From CTSoil-043 sp963821235 (GTDB lineage: Bacteria > Chloroflexota > Limnocylindria > Limnocylindrales > CSP1-4): a DNA stretch of 64,000 bases. Of the stretch, positions 1 through 8,134 are shown piece by piece. The translations under genes and the position numbers were made by a program. The stretch's first letter is position 1. Each line of letters opens with the position of its first letter. The notes under the pieces are model-generated. The model saw only the letters and a list, made by a program, of their open reading frames with translations, did no database searches and was not told where the DNA came from. The stretch covers positions 62,001 through 126,000 of the forward strand of contig CAWGCS010000001.1 of assembly GCA_963821235.1 (NCBI GenBank), written 5' to 3'.

Positions 1-113
1 TTCTCCACCGCATAGACGGCCGCCCAGACCATCCGCAGCGTATCGCGGCGCAGCGCGTCGCCCGACCGCATGGCGGCCGTCATCTCCTCGCGGAGGCGAT
101 CTCGTAGGGACAC
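1..113 (-). CDS. GatB/YqeY domain protein, N-terminal fragment cut by the window edge
   Basis: Only the first 37 codons are present. The reading begins VSLRDRLREEMTAAMRSGD and continues with DTLRMVWAA, which is the conserved start of the YqeY family (the tRNA-binding GatB C-terminal-like fold). I chose the GTG at 113 because a GGAGGAG ribosome site lies about 8 nt upstream. The family commonly sits directly after rpsU, as here, which supports both calls. The rest of the gene lies beyond the left edge, so integrity cannot be judged. Its exact role in the cell is not settled for the family. Confidence 0.8.
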   Translation of the reverse strand, partial: MSLRDRLREEMTAAMRSGDALRRDTLRMVWAAVYAVE

Positions 114-258
114 CGGCGTGGCTCCTCCGCTGGGGCGCGCGGTTCGTGGACGGCGCGCCGGCTGCGATGGGGGCCTCCGGGGCCCGGGAACGGGCCGGGG
201 AAGCAGGTGGACCGGCGACGAGGTGGGGCGACGTGGCCGCGGCCGCCGGTCCCGGCGG
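114..258. other. Intergenic gap between rpsU and the YqeY-like gene
   Basis: The gap is 145 bases and very rich in G and C. I see no hairpin followed by a T-run and no coding frame. The YqeY-like gene may be cotranscribed with rpsU from the promoter at 558-586. Confidence 0.4.
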
Positions 259-441
259 CTAACCCTGCTGGCGGGTGGCCTTCTTGCGCTTGGCTTCCTT
301 GCGCTTGCGCTTCACGCTCGGCTTCTCGTAGTGCTCGCGACGGCGAGCCTCGGCGAGAATGCCGGACTGCTGGATCTTCTTGTTGAAGCGACGCAGGGCG
401 CTCTCGAAGGTCTCGTTCTCACCAACGCGGATCTCTGCCAA
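259..441 (-). CDS. rpsU: 30S ribosomal protein bS21
   Basis: This 60-residue basic protein is a complete bS21: the N-terminal part carries EIRVGENETFESALRRFN and the C-terminal half is a run of Lys and Arg (KRKRKEAKRKK). It is a component of the small ribosomal subunit near the mRNA exit and anti-Shine-Dalgarno region. An upstream ATG would add 26 residues without family similarity. The better start is TTG at 441, because an almost complete anti-SD match (AAGGAGGTGATC) sits at the usual distance before it. A good sigma70 promoter lies about 110 nt upstream of the start. The YqeY-like gene follows downstream. Confidence 0.93.
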   Translation of the reverse strand: MAEIRVGENETFESALRRFNKKIQQSGILAEARRREHYEKPSVKRKRKEAKRKKATRQQG

Positions 442-557
442 TGCCGGGATCACCTCCTTCGCCCAGGATTGTGGCTCCGGCGCCGCCGCCGGGCGAGGTC
501 GGCAGGCGCGAACGCCCACCGACGCGCGGTTCCGTCGCGCGCCGGCGAGCCCGGCGG

Positions 558-586
558 AGCATAGACCGGCGACCGGGGTGGGTCAA
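558..586 (-). promoter_or_regulatory. Predicted sigma70 promoter of rpsU
   Basis: Read on the minus strand: TTGACC at 586-581, a 17-nt spacer, then TATGCT at 563-558. The predicted transcript starts near 551, leaving a leader of about 110 nt before the TTG start. The spacing and hexamers match the other clear promoters in this window. Confidence 0.7.
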
Positions 587-631
587 ACGTGCCGAAGGTC
601 CCGGAATCGGCCGCGCCGGCGCGCGCCGCGC

Positions 632-967
632 TCAGCCCTCGACCGGCAGCAGGTAGAGGGCCATCCGCAGCGGCGTCCGCGCCCGGATCGAGTGAGCCAT
701 CCGGGCCGGCATCCGGAACCAGGCTCCCGGGCCCACCGCGTGTGGCTGGCCCCCGACGACCGCCTCGCCCTCCCCGTCGAGGACGTGCACCACCGCGGGC
801 CGGGCGGCGGTGTGCTCGGAGAGCTCCTCGCCCGGGGCGAAGGCGAAGAGGACCAGACGCAGGTCGGCGCCGTCGTAGAGCGTCTGGCTGTGGATGCCGC
901 GGTCCACGTGGGGTGCCTCTGCGGCCAGGTCGGCGACGAAGAACGCGGTCTCGGCTGGTTCGAGCAT
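632..967 (-). CDS. Small cupin-domain protein
   Basis: The 111-residue protein is a single cupin-2 barrel. Motif 1 is seen around HTAARPAVVHVLDGEGE and motif 2 around GPGAWFRMPARMAHSI. The metal-ligand pattern is partly kept: the His of HTA and a His in MAHSI. No second domain or signal peptide is present, so it is probably cytosolic, either a small-molecule binder or a simple enzyme. The start at 967 is preceded by CGGAGGTGG at a normal distance. It is transcribed divergently from the acyl-CoA ligase. The substrate cannot be read from the sequence. Confidence 0.75.
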   Translation of the reverse strand: MLEPAETAFFVADLAAEAPHVDRGIHSQTLYDGADLRLVLFAFAPGEELSEHTAARPAVVHVLDGEGEAVVGGQPHAVGPGAWFRMPARMAHSIRARTPLRMALYLLPVEG

Positions 968-1062
968 GTGGCCACCTCCGCCACGAACGGTACGGCAGGT
1001 GCCGGCCCCGCCACACGGCGGGATAGCGGCCGGTCGTCCTTGCGCAGCCGACTTCCGTCGTC

Positions 1063-1068
1063 CACGAT
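1063..1068 (+). promoter_or_regulatory. Putative -10 hexamer 6 nt before the acyl-CoA ligase start
   Basis: CACGAT ends exactly six bases before the GTG at 1075, and no ribosome-binding site is visible. This fits the leaderless arrangement repeated across the window, although the first base departs from TANNNT. Confidence 0.35.
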
Positions 1069-1074
1069 GCGCCG

Positions 1075-2766
1075 GTGGGCGACGAGCGACGGACCCTGAT
1101 CGACCTCCTCGAGGGCGCGGCGGCGCGGTACGGCGATCGGATGGCCCTCGGGCTGCGCCGGGACGATGGCTCCATCCAGGCCTGGAGCTATCGGGAGCTC
1201 GACCGGCGGAGCCGCCTGGCCGCGTGGCGGCTCCGGTCGCGCGGGCTGGGGCCGGGCGACCGCATCCTGACCTGGTCGCCGTCGAGCCCGGAGCTGGCCG
1301 CGACCTACTTCGGGGCGATGCGGGCCGGGCTCATCCTCGTCCCGATCGACGTGCGGATGGCGCCCGACGCGATCCGTCGCATCGCCGACCGGTCCAAGGC
1401 GCGCCAGCTCGTCATCGGCACCGGGCGCGACGCCCCCGACCCCGGCGAGGCCGACCTCGACCACCTCGCCCGGACGACGACCGACGACCTGTGCGCCGAG
1501 CCAGGGGCGGGGTTCCCGGCCGACTGGCGTGCCATCCAGGACGGGTGGACGCGGCCCTCCGCGCAGGACGTCTACCTCCTCGTCTACACCTCTGGCACGA
1601 CCGGCACGCCGAAGGGCGTCGTGCTGGCCCACGAGAACACGATCGCCGGCGTCGATGGCTTCAAGCTCATCGTCCCGGCCATCGAGTACCGCATCGTCTC
1701 CCTCCTGCCGCTCTCGCACCTCTTCGAGCAGGCGATCGGGCTCTACCTCCTCGTCGACCTCGGCGCCGAGATCCTCTACGTTCGGAGCCGCAACCCGCGG
1801 GTCATCTTCGAGGCGATCCGAGACCACCGGACGACGGCGATGATCGTGGTGCCCCAGGTCCTCGACCTCTTCTGGGCCGGCCTCGAGCGCGAGATCGCCA
1901 GGCGGGGTGAGAGCGCCTCGTTCGAGCGCGCCCGCTCGATCGCCCGCCGCCTCCCGATCGCCGCCCGCCGGCTGATCTTCCGCCGGATCCACGCCCAGCT
2001 CGGCGGTGAGCTCCGCCTCCTCGTCTCGGCCGGCGCCTTCCTGCCGCCGCTCCTGCAGCGATCCTGGGAGGACCTCGGCATCGTCGTCATGCAGGGCTAC
2101 GGCGCGACCGAGACCGGCTCGGGAGCCTGCACGACCTGGCGCGACCACCCGACCGGCACGGTCGGCCGGCCGCTGCCAGGCGTGGAGATGCGCATCAGCG
2201 GCGAGGGCGAGATCCAGTTCCGGGGTCCCACGGTCACCCGCGGCTACTGGGAGGATCCCGAGGCCACCGCCGCCGCCTTCACCGACGACCGCTTCTACCG
2301 CTCGGGCGACCTCGGCCACCTCGACCCGAAGGGCCGGCTCGTCCTGCACGGCCGGATGACGGACATCATCGTCCTCCCGAACGGCCTCAACGTCTTCCCC
2401 GAGGATATCGAGAACGCCCTCCGGGTGGCCGGCATCCGCGACTCGGTGGTCCTCGAGACCGAGCCCGGCCGGATCGAGGCCATCGTCCTCGCCCCGGCGA
2501 CCACCCAGCGGGTCGAGGACGGCGCCGCGCAGGGCGCCACCGCCGGCGCCTTCGACCTGGGGAGCGATCTCGACCGCGTCCGCGCGGAGGTGGACGCTGC
2601 CGTCCGGGCCGCCAACGCCACCCTCGCGGTGCACGCCCGGATCGCGGCCTGGCGGTTCTGGCCGGACCTCGATTTCCCGCGGACGCTGACCCAGAAGGTC
2701 CGCCGCAACCAGGTCCGGGCGTGGGCGGCCGTGGCCGCGCCGCTCCCGGTCACCGGCGACTCGTAG
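1075..2766 (+). CDS. AMP-forming long-chain acyl-CoA ligase-like enzyme
   Basis: The 563-residue protein belongs to the ANL adenylating superfamily. The phosphate-binding loop reads YTSGTTGTPKGVVLAHEN (about residues 167-184). The A5 motif GYGATETGSG and the A7/A8 motifs YRSGDLGHLD and GRMTDIIVLPNGLNVFPEDIE follow in order. The expected reaction is activation of a carboxylic acid with ATP, then thioesterification to CoA; similarity of layout points to fatty acids (FadD15-like). The start is GTG at 1075 with a -10-like hexamer 6 nt before it and no Shine-Dalgarno site. It is monocistronic and converges on a lipoprotein gene. The acyl chain used is not determinable here. Confidence 0.85.
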   Translation: MGDERRTLIDLLEGAAARYGDRMALGLRRDDGSIQAWSYRELDRRSRLAAWRLRSRGLGPGDRILTWSPSSPELAATYFGAMRAGLILVPIDVRMAPDAIRRIADRSKARQLVIGTGRDAPDPGEADLDHLARTTTDDLCAEPGAGFPADWRAIQDGWTRPSAQDVYLLVYTSGTTGTPKGVVLAHENTIAGVDGFKLIVPAIEYRIVSLLPLSHLFEQAIGLYLLVDLGAEILYVRSRNPRVIFEAIRDHRTTAMIVVPQVLDLFWAGLEREIARRGESASFERARSIARRLPIAARRLIFRRIHAQLGGELRLLVSAGAFLPPLLQRSWEDLGIVVMQGYGATETGSGACTTWRDHPTGTVGRPLPGVEMRISGEGEIQFRGPTVTRGYWEDPEATAAAFTDDRFYRSGDLGHLDPKGRLVLHGRMTDIIVLPNGLNVFPEDIENALRVAGIRDSVVLETEPGRIEAIVLAPATTQRVEDGAAQGATAGAFDLGSDLDRVRAEVDAAVRAANATLAVHARIAAWRFWPDLDFPRTLTQKVRRNQVRAWAAVAAPLPVTGDS

Positions 2767-2812
2767 CCGCCCACCGGCCAGCCCACCGGCGGGGCAGCCG
2801 CAGCAGCCGACC

Positions 2813-3370
2813 CTACCCGCGCGGGAGCGGCACTTCCGTCCCGACGGTCGCGACGGCGGCGGCGACGTCGGCCGTCCGCCGGTCGGGCGAGGAGTCGGGC
2901 GACCAGGGGAAGAAGACCACCGTCGCCCCCACCTGGCGGATGACGAGGCGGACGTCGGGCGGGTACTGGACCCGTCCCGGGCCGCTCGTGGCGAAGGCCG
3001 CCAGCTCCGTGGCGGCCGTCGCCGCGGCCGCCACGTCGGGCAGCTCGTAGACGACGATCAGGCCGCCCGCCGGATCGTCGGGGAGGACGGCCCGGTAGGC
3101 CGTCCGCGGCACCGTCGCGAGCGTCGGGGGCTCGCCGGGCCGGACCGCGAGCTCGGTCGCCTCGAGGACCAGGCCGCGGGCCCGGAGCGCGCCCTCGAGC
3201 TGGACCCCGGTCGCGGCGACGGCCGGCGAGATCGTCGGCCGGGCCGTGACATCCGGCACCGGCGAAGGGGTCGCAGCGGGGCCGCAGCCGGCCAGCGCCG
3301 ACGCGACGAGCACGGCGATGGCGACGAGGAGGAAGCGGCGACGGCGAGCCGGCGGGGCGGTCAACCTCAT
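2813..3370 (-). CDS. Putative lipoprotein of unknown function
   Basis: The 185-residue protein starts with a basic n-region and a hydrophobic stretch ending in the lipobox SALAGC, so it should be lipid-anchored outside the membrane. A Pro/Thr/Ser-rich spacer follows, then a compact domain containing VVYELPDVAAAATAATELAAF. That layout is seen in small secreted proteins that score pairwise helices, but no family is recognised. Its ATG overlaps the HIT gene stop by 4 nt (ATGA), so it is the last gene of the dnaJ-prmA-mtaB-HIT operon. It ends 46 nt from the convergent acyl-CoA ligase. Confidence 0.7.
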   Translation of the reverse strand: MRLTAPPARRRRFLLVAIAVLVASALAGCGPAATPSPVPDVTARPTISPAVAATGVQLEGALRARGLVLEATELAVRPGEPPTLATVPRTAYRAVLPDDPAGGLIVVYELPDVAAAATAATELAAFATSGPGRVQYPPDVRLVIRQVGATVVFFPWSPDSSPDRRTADVAAAVATVGTEVPLPRG

Positions 3371-3714
3371 CCGGGCGGCCAGCCGAACGCCCGCCCGCCC
3401 ATGAGGTGGAGGTGGAGGTGCGGGACGGACTGGCCGCCCCACGTCCCGACGTTCGTGGTGAGGCGGTAGCCGTTCGCCTCGATCCCCTCCGCCCGGGCGA
3501 TCCGCGCCGCCACGGCGAACAGGCGGCCAAGGAGGGGAGCGTGGGCCTCCGTCAGGTCCGCCGCCGACGCGATGTGCTCCCGGGACAGGAGGAGGACGTG
3601 GGTAGGCGCCCGCGGGGCGACGTCGCGGATCGCAATGACGAGGTCGTCCTCGTGGACCATCGTGGCCGGGACCTGGCCGGCGACGATGCGGCAGAAGAGG
3701 CAGTCGGCGCTCAT
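3367..3714 (-). CDS. HIT-family nucleotide hydrolase
   Basis: At 115 residues the protein has the full HIT fold. The histidine triad reads HLHLHL near the C-terminus (preceded by QSVP), and the N-terminus CLFCRIVAGQVPA is typical of the HINT/Hit subgroup. Members hydrolyse nucleoside phosphoramidates or aminoacyl-AMP adducts in the cytosol. AGGAG lies 6 nt before the ATG at 3714. It is 9 nt downstream of mtaB and overlaps the lipoprotein gene downstream. A HIT gene close to dnaJ/prmA/mtaB is a common housekeeping order in Gram-positive-type genomes. Confidence 0.92.
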   Translation of the reverse strand: MSADCLFCRIVAGQVPATMVHEDDLVIAIRDVAPRAPTHVLLLSREHIASAADLTEAHAPLLGRLFAVAARIARAEGIEANGYRLTTNVGTWGGQSVPHLHLHLMGGRAFGWPPG

Positions 3715-3723
3715 GCGGTGCTC

Positions 3724-5274
3724 CTATGGCCAGGCTGCGACGGCCGGCGCGCCCTCCTCGTCGCCCGGCCGGGCGACGAGGCATTCGACGCGTCCGATCA
3801 CGCGCTCGGGATCGAGCGGGTCGATCCTCTCGACGTCGACAATGGCGATCTCGCCGTCGAGGGGCCGGCCCGCTGGCGCCGGCGCCACGACGATCGCATT
3901 GTCCTCTGCGTGGCCGACCCATCGCGTCCGCGCGAGGGATCCGGCGCCGGCCGCGCCGGCGTCGACCGGCTCCTCGAAGAGGACCGTCCGCCGCCCGCCC
4001 ACCACCTGCCGGGAGAACCGCTGGCGCGCGGCGGCCGCCTCCGCGAGCAGGCGGGCGGCTCGCTCCCGGCGGTCCGCCTCGGCCACCTGCCCGGTCATCC
4101 GGGTCGCGGGCGTCCCCGGCCGGGCCGAGTAGCGGAAGACGTGGAGGCCGGCCGGCTCGAGCGAGCGGATGAAGGCGAGCGAGCGTTCGAAGGCCGGCGC
4201 GTCCTCCGCGGGGAAGCCGGCGATGACGTCGGCGTGGATGGCGGCGCCCGGCAGGGCGGCCCGCACCCGCTCCACGACGCGCCCGTAGTCCGCCGCGGAG
4301 TAGCGCCGGCCCATCCGCCGCAGCACGCCGTCGTCGCCCGACTGGAGCGGCAGGTGGAAGTGTGGCAGGCAGCGACCGGCACCCTCGACCGTCCAGGCCG
4401 CCAGCAGGTCGTCGTCGACATGCTGCGGCTCGATGGAGGAGAGCCGGATCCGCTCGACCGTCGTCTCGGCCAGGATCCGCCGCACCAGCCCGGCCAGGGT
4501 CAGGGCCGAGCGGACGTGGGCGCCCCGGGAGCCCCGCTCCGACCAGCCGCCGTCGTACGTCCCGACGTTGATCCCGGTCAGGACGATCTCGCGATGACCG
4601 GCCGCCAGGGCTCGGCGCACGTCGGCCAGCACGGCCTCCGGGTCGACGGAGCGCGCGGCTCCGCGGGCCCGCGGGATGATGCAGTAGGTGCAGTGGAAGC
4701 TGCAGCCGTCCTGCACCTTCACGTAGGCCCGTGCCCGATCGATCCGAGCCCGGCCGTCCGCGATCCCCTCGATCTCGACCCCGGCGAGCGTCGGCAGGGC
4801 ACCGTCGAGGGGCCCGCGTCCCGGACCGTCCTGGCGCGGCGGGCCGCCGACAGAGGCCCGGCCGTCCGTGGGGCGGGCGTCCCCGAGGAGCCGCTCCACC
4901 ACGGCGAGGAGGCCGTCCTTCTCCTCGTTGCCCAGAAGGTGGGCGGCGGGATCCACGGCGGCGAAGGCCGCCCGTCCCACGGCCACGGAGCAGCCGGTCG
5001 CCACGAGCGTCGCCTCCGGGCTGGCCCGGCGAGCACGCCGGACCGCCTTGCGGGACTTGTCGTCGGCGACGGCCGTCACGGTGCAGGTGTTGACGAGGTG
5101 GAGGTCCGCGGCGGCGCCGTCGGCGACGACCTCGATCCCCCGCGCCCGGAAGAGCCGCTCTATGGCGTCCATCTCGGCCTGGTTCACTCTGCAGCCGAGG
5201 TTCGTGATCGCCGCGCGCCGGACCTGGCGGCCGGCCCGGCCGGCGGTGGCCACCCCGCCCGCGGTCCCGCTCAC
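3724..5274 (-). CDS. mtaB: tRNA t6A37 methylthiotransferase
   Basis: This 516-residue radical-SAM enzyme has the MiaB/MtaB architecture. The N-terminal UPF0004 domain supplies three cluster cysteines (C28 in NLGCRVNQ, C64 in NTCTV, C95 in ATGCS). The radical-SAM motif CSFHCTYC lies at 191-198, and a C-terminal TRAM-like segment follows. NLGCRVNQ and TGINVGTYDGG favour MtaB, which turns t6A37 into ms2t6A37 in tRNAs reading ANN codons, over MiaB or RimO. The start is GTG at 5274, five bases after the preceding stop. It lies in the dnaJ-prmA operon, a classic linkage for this gene. The inter-domain loop at about 132-165 is Gly/Pro-rich and looks like a lineage insert. Confidence 0.9.
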   Translation of the reverse strand: MSGTAGGVATAGRAGRQVRRAAITNLGCRVNQAEMDAIERLFRARGIEVVADGAAADLHLVNTCTVTAVADDKSRKAVRRARRASPEATLVATGCSVAVGRAAFAAVDPAAHLLGNEEKDGLLAVVERLLGDARPTDGRASVGGPPRQDGPGRGPLDGALPTLAGVEIEGIADGRARIDRARAYVKVQDGCSFHCTYCIIPRARGAARSVDPEAVLADVRRALAAGHREIVLTGINVGTYDGGWSERGSRGAHVRSALTLAGLVRRILAETTVERIRLSSIEPQHVDDDLLAAWTVEGAGRCLPHFHLPLQSGDDGVLRRMGRRYSAADYGRVVERVRAALPGAAIHADVIAGFPAEDAPAFERSLAFIRSLEPAGLHVFRYSARPGTPATRMTGQVAEADRRERAARLLAEAAAARQRFSRQVVGGRRTVLFEEPVDAGAAGAGSLARTRWVGHAEDNAIVVAPAPAGRPLDGEIAIVDVERIDPLDPERVIGRVECLVARPGDEEGAPAVAAWP

Positions 5275-5278
5275 GGGG

Positions 5279-5767
5279 TCACCAGAGCGCCGGCTTCGCC
5301 GACATGAGGAAGGCGATGAGCCCGACCGCCGTCGTGATCGCGTAGGCGATGTAGCGCTGGTGGCGGGCCCTGGCCCGCCAGCTCTCGCGATCGGCGTCGC
5401 TGGCGATCCCCTCGCGCGCCTGCAGGCGGCGCAGGCCCGGCCGCTGGACCGCGAAGGCCACGATCGCCGTGGCGGCGTACGTCGCGAGGCTGACCACGAG
5501 CCATGGCTGCTCGAGGAGCCGGGGCCCCAGGACGGCGAGCATCGCGATCCCGGTCAGGGCGAGCCCGGCCCCGATGGCAGCAGTGCCCCGCGCCTGGAGG
5601 AGCTGGAGGAGCCGGACGAGCCGCCCCGGCGGGCCGACGGCGACCCCTCGCTCCACGGAGCGGTTCCGCAGGGTGAAGGGCAGGAGCAGGCTCGGCACGA
5701 AGAGGGAGATCGCCAGGGCCACGTGGACGGCGAGGATTCCGGGGAAGAGCGAGGACAGGCTGGGCAT
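5279..5767 (-). CDS. Four-helix integral membrane protein
   Basis: The 162-residue protein has about four hydrophobic helices: near residues 8-32, 55-80, 88-108 and 138-157. A basic loop RPGLRRLQAREG follows the third helix. It begins PSLSSLFPGILAVHVALAISLF, with early histidine and small residues like DUF2269/CopD-type membrane proteins, but I cannot assign the family firmly. A TAGCAT hexamer lies 11 nt before the ATG at 5767, so it may have its own promoter. It otherwise sits in the operon between prmA and mtaB. No catalytic motif is visible. Confidence 0.65.
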   Translation of the reverse strand: MPSLSSLFPGILAVHVALAISLFVPSLLLPFTLRNRSVERGVAVGPPGRLVRLLQLLQARGTAAIGAGLALTGIAMLAVLGPRLLEQPWLVVSLATYAATAIVAFAVQRPGLRRLQAREGIASDADRESWRARARHQRYIAYAITTAVGLIAFLMSAKPALW

Positions 5768-5781
5768 GGCTGCGACCGATG

Positions 5782-6789
5782 CTAGCGCAGGCCCCCGGAT
5801 CGCGGCACCTGCCCCGAGCGCTCGGCCTCCAGGGCGACCCAGTCGCCCTCGCCTGAGCGGCCGACGATCTCCAGGCCGGCGGCCTCGAGGGCGGCCCGGA
5901 CGTCCGCCTCCCGGTCGACGAAGATGCCGGACGCCAGCAGGCGGCCGCCCTGGCGCAGCTCGGACGCCAGGTCGGCGGCCAGCGCGACCAGCAGCGAGGC
6001 AATGAGGTTCGCGGCGACGAGGTCGAACGGCCCGGCGCCCGACGGGAGGGAGCCCTGCCAGGCGCGGAGCCGGCGGGCCACCCGGTTGCGGCGGGCGTTG
6101 GCGAGGGTGGCCTCGACCGCGATCGGATCGGTGTCCACGCCGACGAGCTCGCCGGCCCCGAGGAGGCCGGCGGCGATGGCCAGGATTCCCGATCCGCAGC
6201 CGACGTCGAGGAGCCGTGCGGCGCCCCCGCGTCCCCGGCCGCGCGCCAGGCGCCCGTCGTCGGCCCAGCGCTCGATGCCGGCCAGGCAGAGCCGCGTCGT
6301 CGGGTGGAGCCCGGTCCCGAAGGCCATGCCGGGATCCATGGCGATCACCGTGTCGCCGGGGAGGCGACGGTGGCGCCGCCACGTCGGGCGGATCACGATC
6401 CCCCGCCCGACGCGCATGACGCCCACGTGGCGCTTCCAGGCCGACGCCCAGTCGGACTCGTGGATGGCCTGCGTCCGCAGCTCGCCGATCTCGCGCAGCC
6501 CGAAGGCCTGGAGGTGGCCGAGCGCCGCGTCCACCGCCGCCGTGGCACGCCGGGCGGCGGACGCGTCGCGGGCCGGCAGATAGGCCCGCACGGTCGCCGG
6601 CGCCGCCGGATCGACGGCCGCGCCGAGCCCCTCGTCGACGAGGGAGAAGGCGGGCTCGACGCTGACGCCCCCGGGCGCGACCCGGGAGAAGATCTCGGTG
6701 ACCGCCTCGACCGCCTCGGGGTCGCAGGTGACGGCCAGCTCGAGCCAGGTGTCGTCCGGCACGAGCCCGTCGTCGGCGGGGCTGGTCAC
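5782..6789 (-). CDS. prmA: Ribosomal protein L11 methyltransferase
   Basis: The 335-residue protein carries the PrmA order. An N-terminal L11-binding domain comes first, then the linker motif AFGTGLHPTT (156-165), the SAM-binding motif LLDVGCGSGILAIA (193-206), VGVDTDPIAVEAT, and the catalytic-region motif DLVAANLIASLL. It trimethylates uL11. The start used is GTG at 6789, 42 nt after the dnaJ stop, and I see no strong Shine-Dalgarno site. Slightly longer than E. coli PrmA (293 aa), with extra Arg/Gly residues at about 180-190 just before motif I. The dnaJ-prmA linkage is standard in many Gram-positive-type genomes. Confidence 0.93.
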   Translation of the reverse strand: MTSPADDGLVPDDTWLELAVTCDPEAVEAVTEIFSRVAPGGVSVEPAFSLVDEGLGAAVDPAAPATVRAYLPARDASAARRATAAVDAALGHLQAFGLREIGELRTQAIHESDWASAWKRHVGVMRVGRGIVIRPTWRRHRRLPGDTVIAMDPGMAFGTGLHPTTRLCLAGIERWADDGRLARGRGRGGAARLLDVGCGSGILAIAAGLLGAGELVGVDTDPIAVEATLANARRNRVARRLRAWQGSLPSGAGPFDLVAANLIASLLVALAADLASELRQGGRLLASGIFVDREADVRAALEAAGLEIVGRSGEGDWVALEAERSGQVPRSGGLR

Positions 6790-6831
6790 GCGGCGGCGCC
6801 GCTCATGCCGCCGGAGCGGAGCCGGCGCGCC

Positions 6832-7962
6832 TCATCCCAGGGCGTCCTTGATGCGGTCGAGGACGCCGGCCTTGCCGGTGCCCACGTTCGTCTCGCCCGA
6901 CGCTGCGGCGTATGCCTCGAGGGCTTCGCGCTGCTCGCGGGAGAGCTTCGTGGGGATCCGCACGTCGACGAGGACGTGGAGGTCGCCCCGGGCGCCCGCA
7001 CGACGGAGGTTCGGCGCGCCGCGCCCGCGCAGGCGGATCTCGGTTCCCGGCTGGGTGCCGGGCTTGACCTCGAGGTCCTCCTCGCCGTCGGCGGTGGGAA
7101 CCCTGACCGTCGTCCCCAGGGTCGCCTGGGCGATCGAGAGCTCCAGCTCGTGGAACAGCTCCGTGCCCTCGCGGCGCAGCTGCGGATGGGCGGCCACGTG
7201 GATCGCCACGTAGAGGCTGCCCGGCGGGCCGCCCCGGGGGCCCGCCTCCCCCTCGGCGGAGAGGCGGATCTGGTGGCCGTCGTCGATCCCGGCCGGGACG
7301 GAGACGCGAAGTCGCTTGGTCCGCTCGCGGCGCCCCTCGCCGTGACAGTCCGCGCAGGGCGACTCGACGACCTTGCCCTCGCCGCGGCAGCGCGGGCAGG
7401 TCACCACGTTGACCATCTGGCCGAGCATCGTCTGGCGGGCATGGCGGATCTCGCCGCGGCCGCCGCACTGGGGGCAGGCCTGGGACGAGGTGCCGGCCTT
7501 CGCACCGGAGCCGGCGCAGGTCGGGCAGCGGTCGAGGACCGGGAACTCGATTTCCTTCTCCGTCCCCCGGATGGACTCCTCGAAGGTGACCCGGAGGTCG
7601 TAGCGGAGGTCGGACCCGACCGCTGGACGGCCGCGGCGGACGCCGCCGCCGGCGCTCCCCCCGAAGAACGCGTCGAAGAGGTCGGAGAAGGCGCCGAAGC
7701 CGGGTTGGGCGCCGGCGTCGAAGCCGCCCCCGCCGCCGGCCACGCCGGCGCGCCCGAACATGTCGTAGGCCTGCCGGCGCTGGGGATCGGAGAGGACCTG
7801 GTAGGCCTCGTTGATCTCCTTGAAGCGCTCGTCGGCGGCGGGGTCCCGGCTGACGTCGGGGTGCCACTGCTGGGCGAGCTTGCGGAAGGACTTCTTGATC
7901 TCTCCGTCGGTGGCGCCGCGTTCGACGCCCAGGATGTCGTAGTAGTCGCGCTGCGTCGTCAT
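6832..7962 (-). CDS. dnaJ: Chaperone DnaJ
   Basis: This is a full-length type I DnaJ of 376 residues. The J domain (1-70) has the HPD motif at 34-36, and a Gly-rich linker follows (72-112). Four zinc repeats have cysteine pairs at 146/149, 163/166, 189/192 and 203/206, and the two substrate-binding sandwich domains complete the protein. It delivers unfolded clients to DnaK and stimulates its ATPase. Unlike many genomes, dnaJ is not in the hrcA-grpE-dnaK operon, which lies 7 kb away, and no CIRCE is seen before it. A CTGACC-N17-TAGACT promoter ends 11 nt before the ATG, implying a leader of only a few bases. Confidence 0.96.
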   Translation of the reverse strand: MTTQRDYYDILGVERGATDGEIKKSFRKLAQQWHPDVSRDPAADERFKEINEAYQVLSDPQRRQAYDMFGRAGVAGGGGGFDAGAQPGFGAFSDLFDAFFGGSAGGGVRRGRPAVGSDLRYDLRVTFEESIRGTEKEIEFPVLDRCPTCAGSGAKAGTSSQACPQCGGRGEIRHARQTMLGQMVNVVTCPRCRGEGKVVESPCADCHGEGRRERTKRLRVSVPAGIDDGHQIRLSAEGEAGPRGGPPGSLYVAIHVAAHPQLRREGTELFHELELSIAQATLGTTVRVPTADGEEDLEVKPGTQPGTEIRLRGRGAPNLRRAGARGDLHVLVDVRIPTKLSREQREALEAYAAASGETNVGTGKAGVLDRIKDALG

Positions 7963-7973
7963 CTGCGACGCGA

Positions 7974-8002
7974 AGTCTACGGGGAGCGGGCCGGACGGTC
8001 AG
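7974..8002 (-). promoter_or_regulatory. Predicted promoter of the dnaJ operon
   Basis: On the minus strand CTGACC (8002-7997) is followed by 17 nt and TAGACT (7979-7974). The expected start site is near 7967 and the ATG is at 7962, so the leader would be about 5 nt. The rest of the 172-base gap (7963-8134) shows no CIRCE and no gene. Confidence 0.5.
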
Positions 8003-8134
8003 AGCGGGTCGCTCGGCACTCGACGAGAGGCCGCCGGCGGCGCGGCCGACGTCGCGATCGGCGGCGGATCGCACGATCGCGCTGCCCGTCGCATCAGGCG
8101 CCGCCGACGGGCGGGCCGGGCGAGGCTGTTCAGA

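Noticed and set aside
583..2634. Long open frame antisense to the acyl-CoA ligase
   Set aside because: Very high G+C leaves few stops in antisense frames; the sequence is Arg/Pro/Gly-rich without domain motifs, whereas the plus-strand frame has all ANL motifs.
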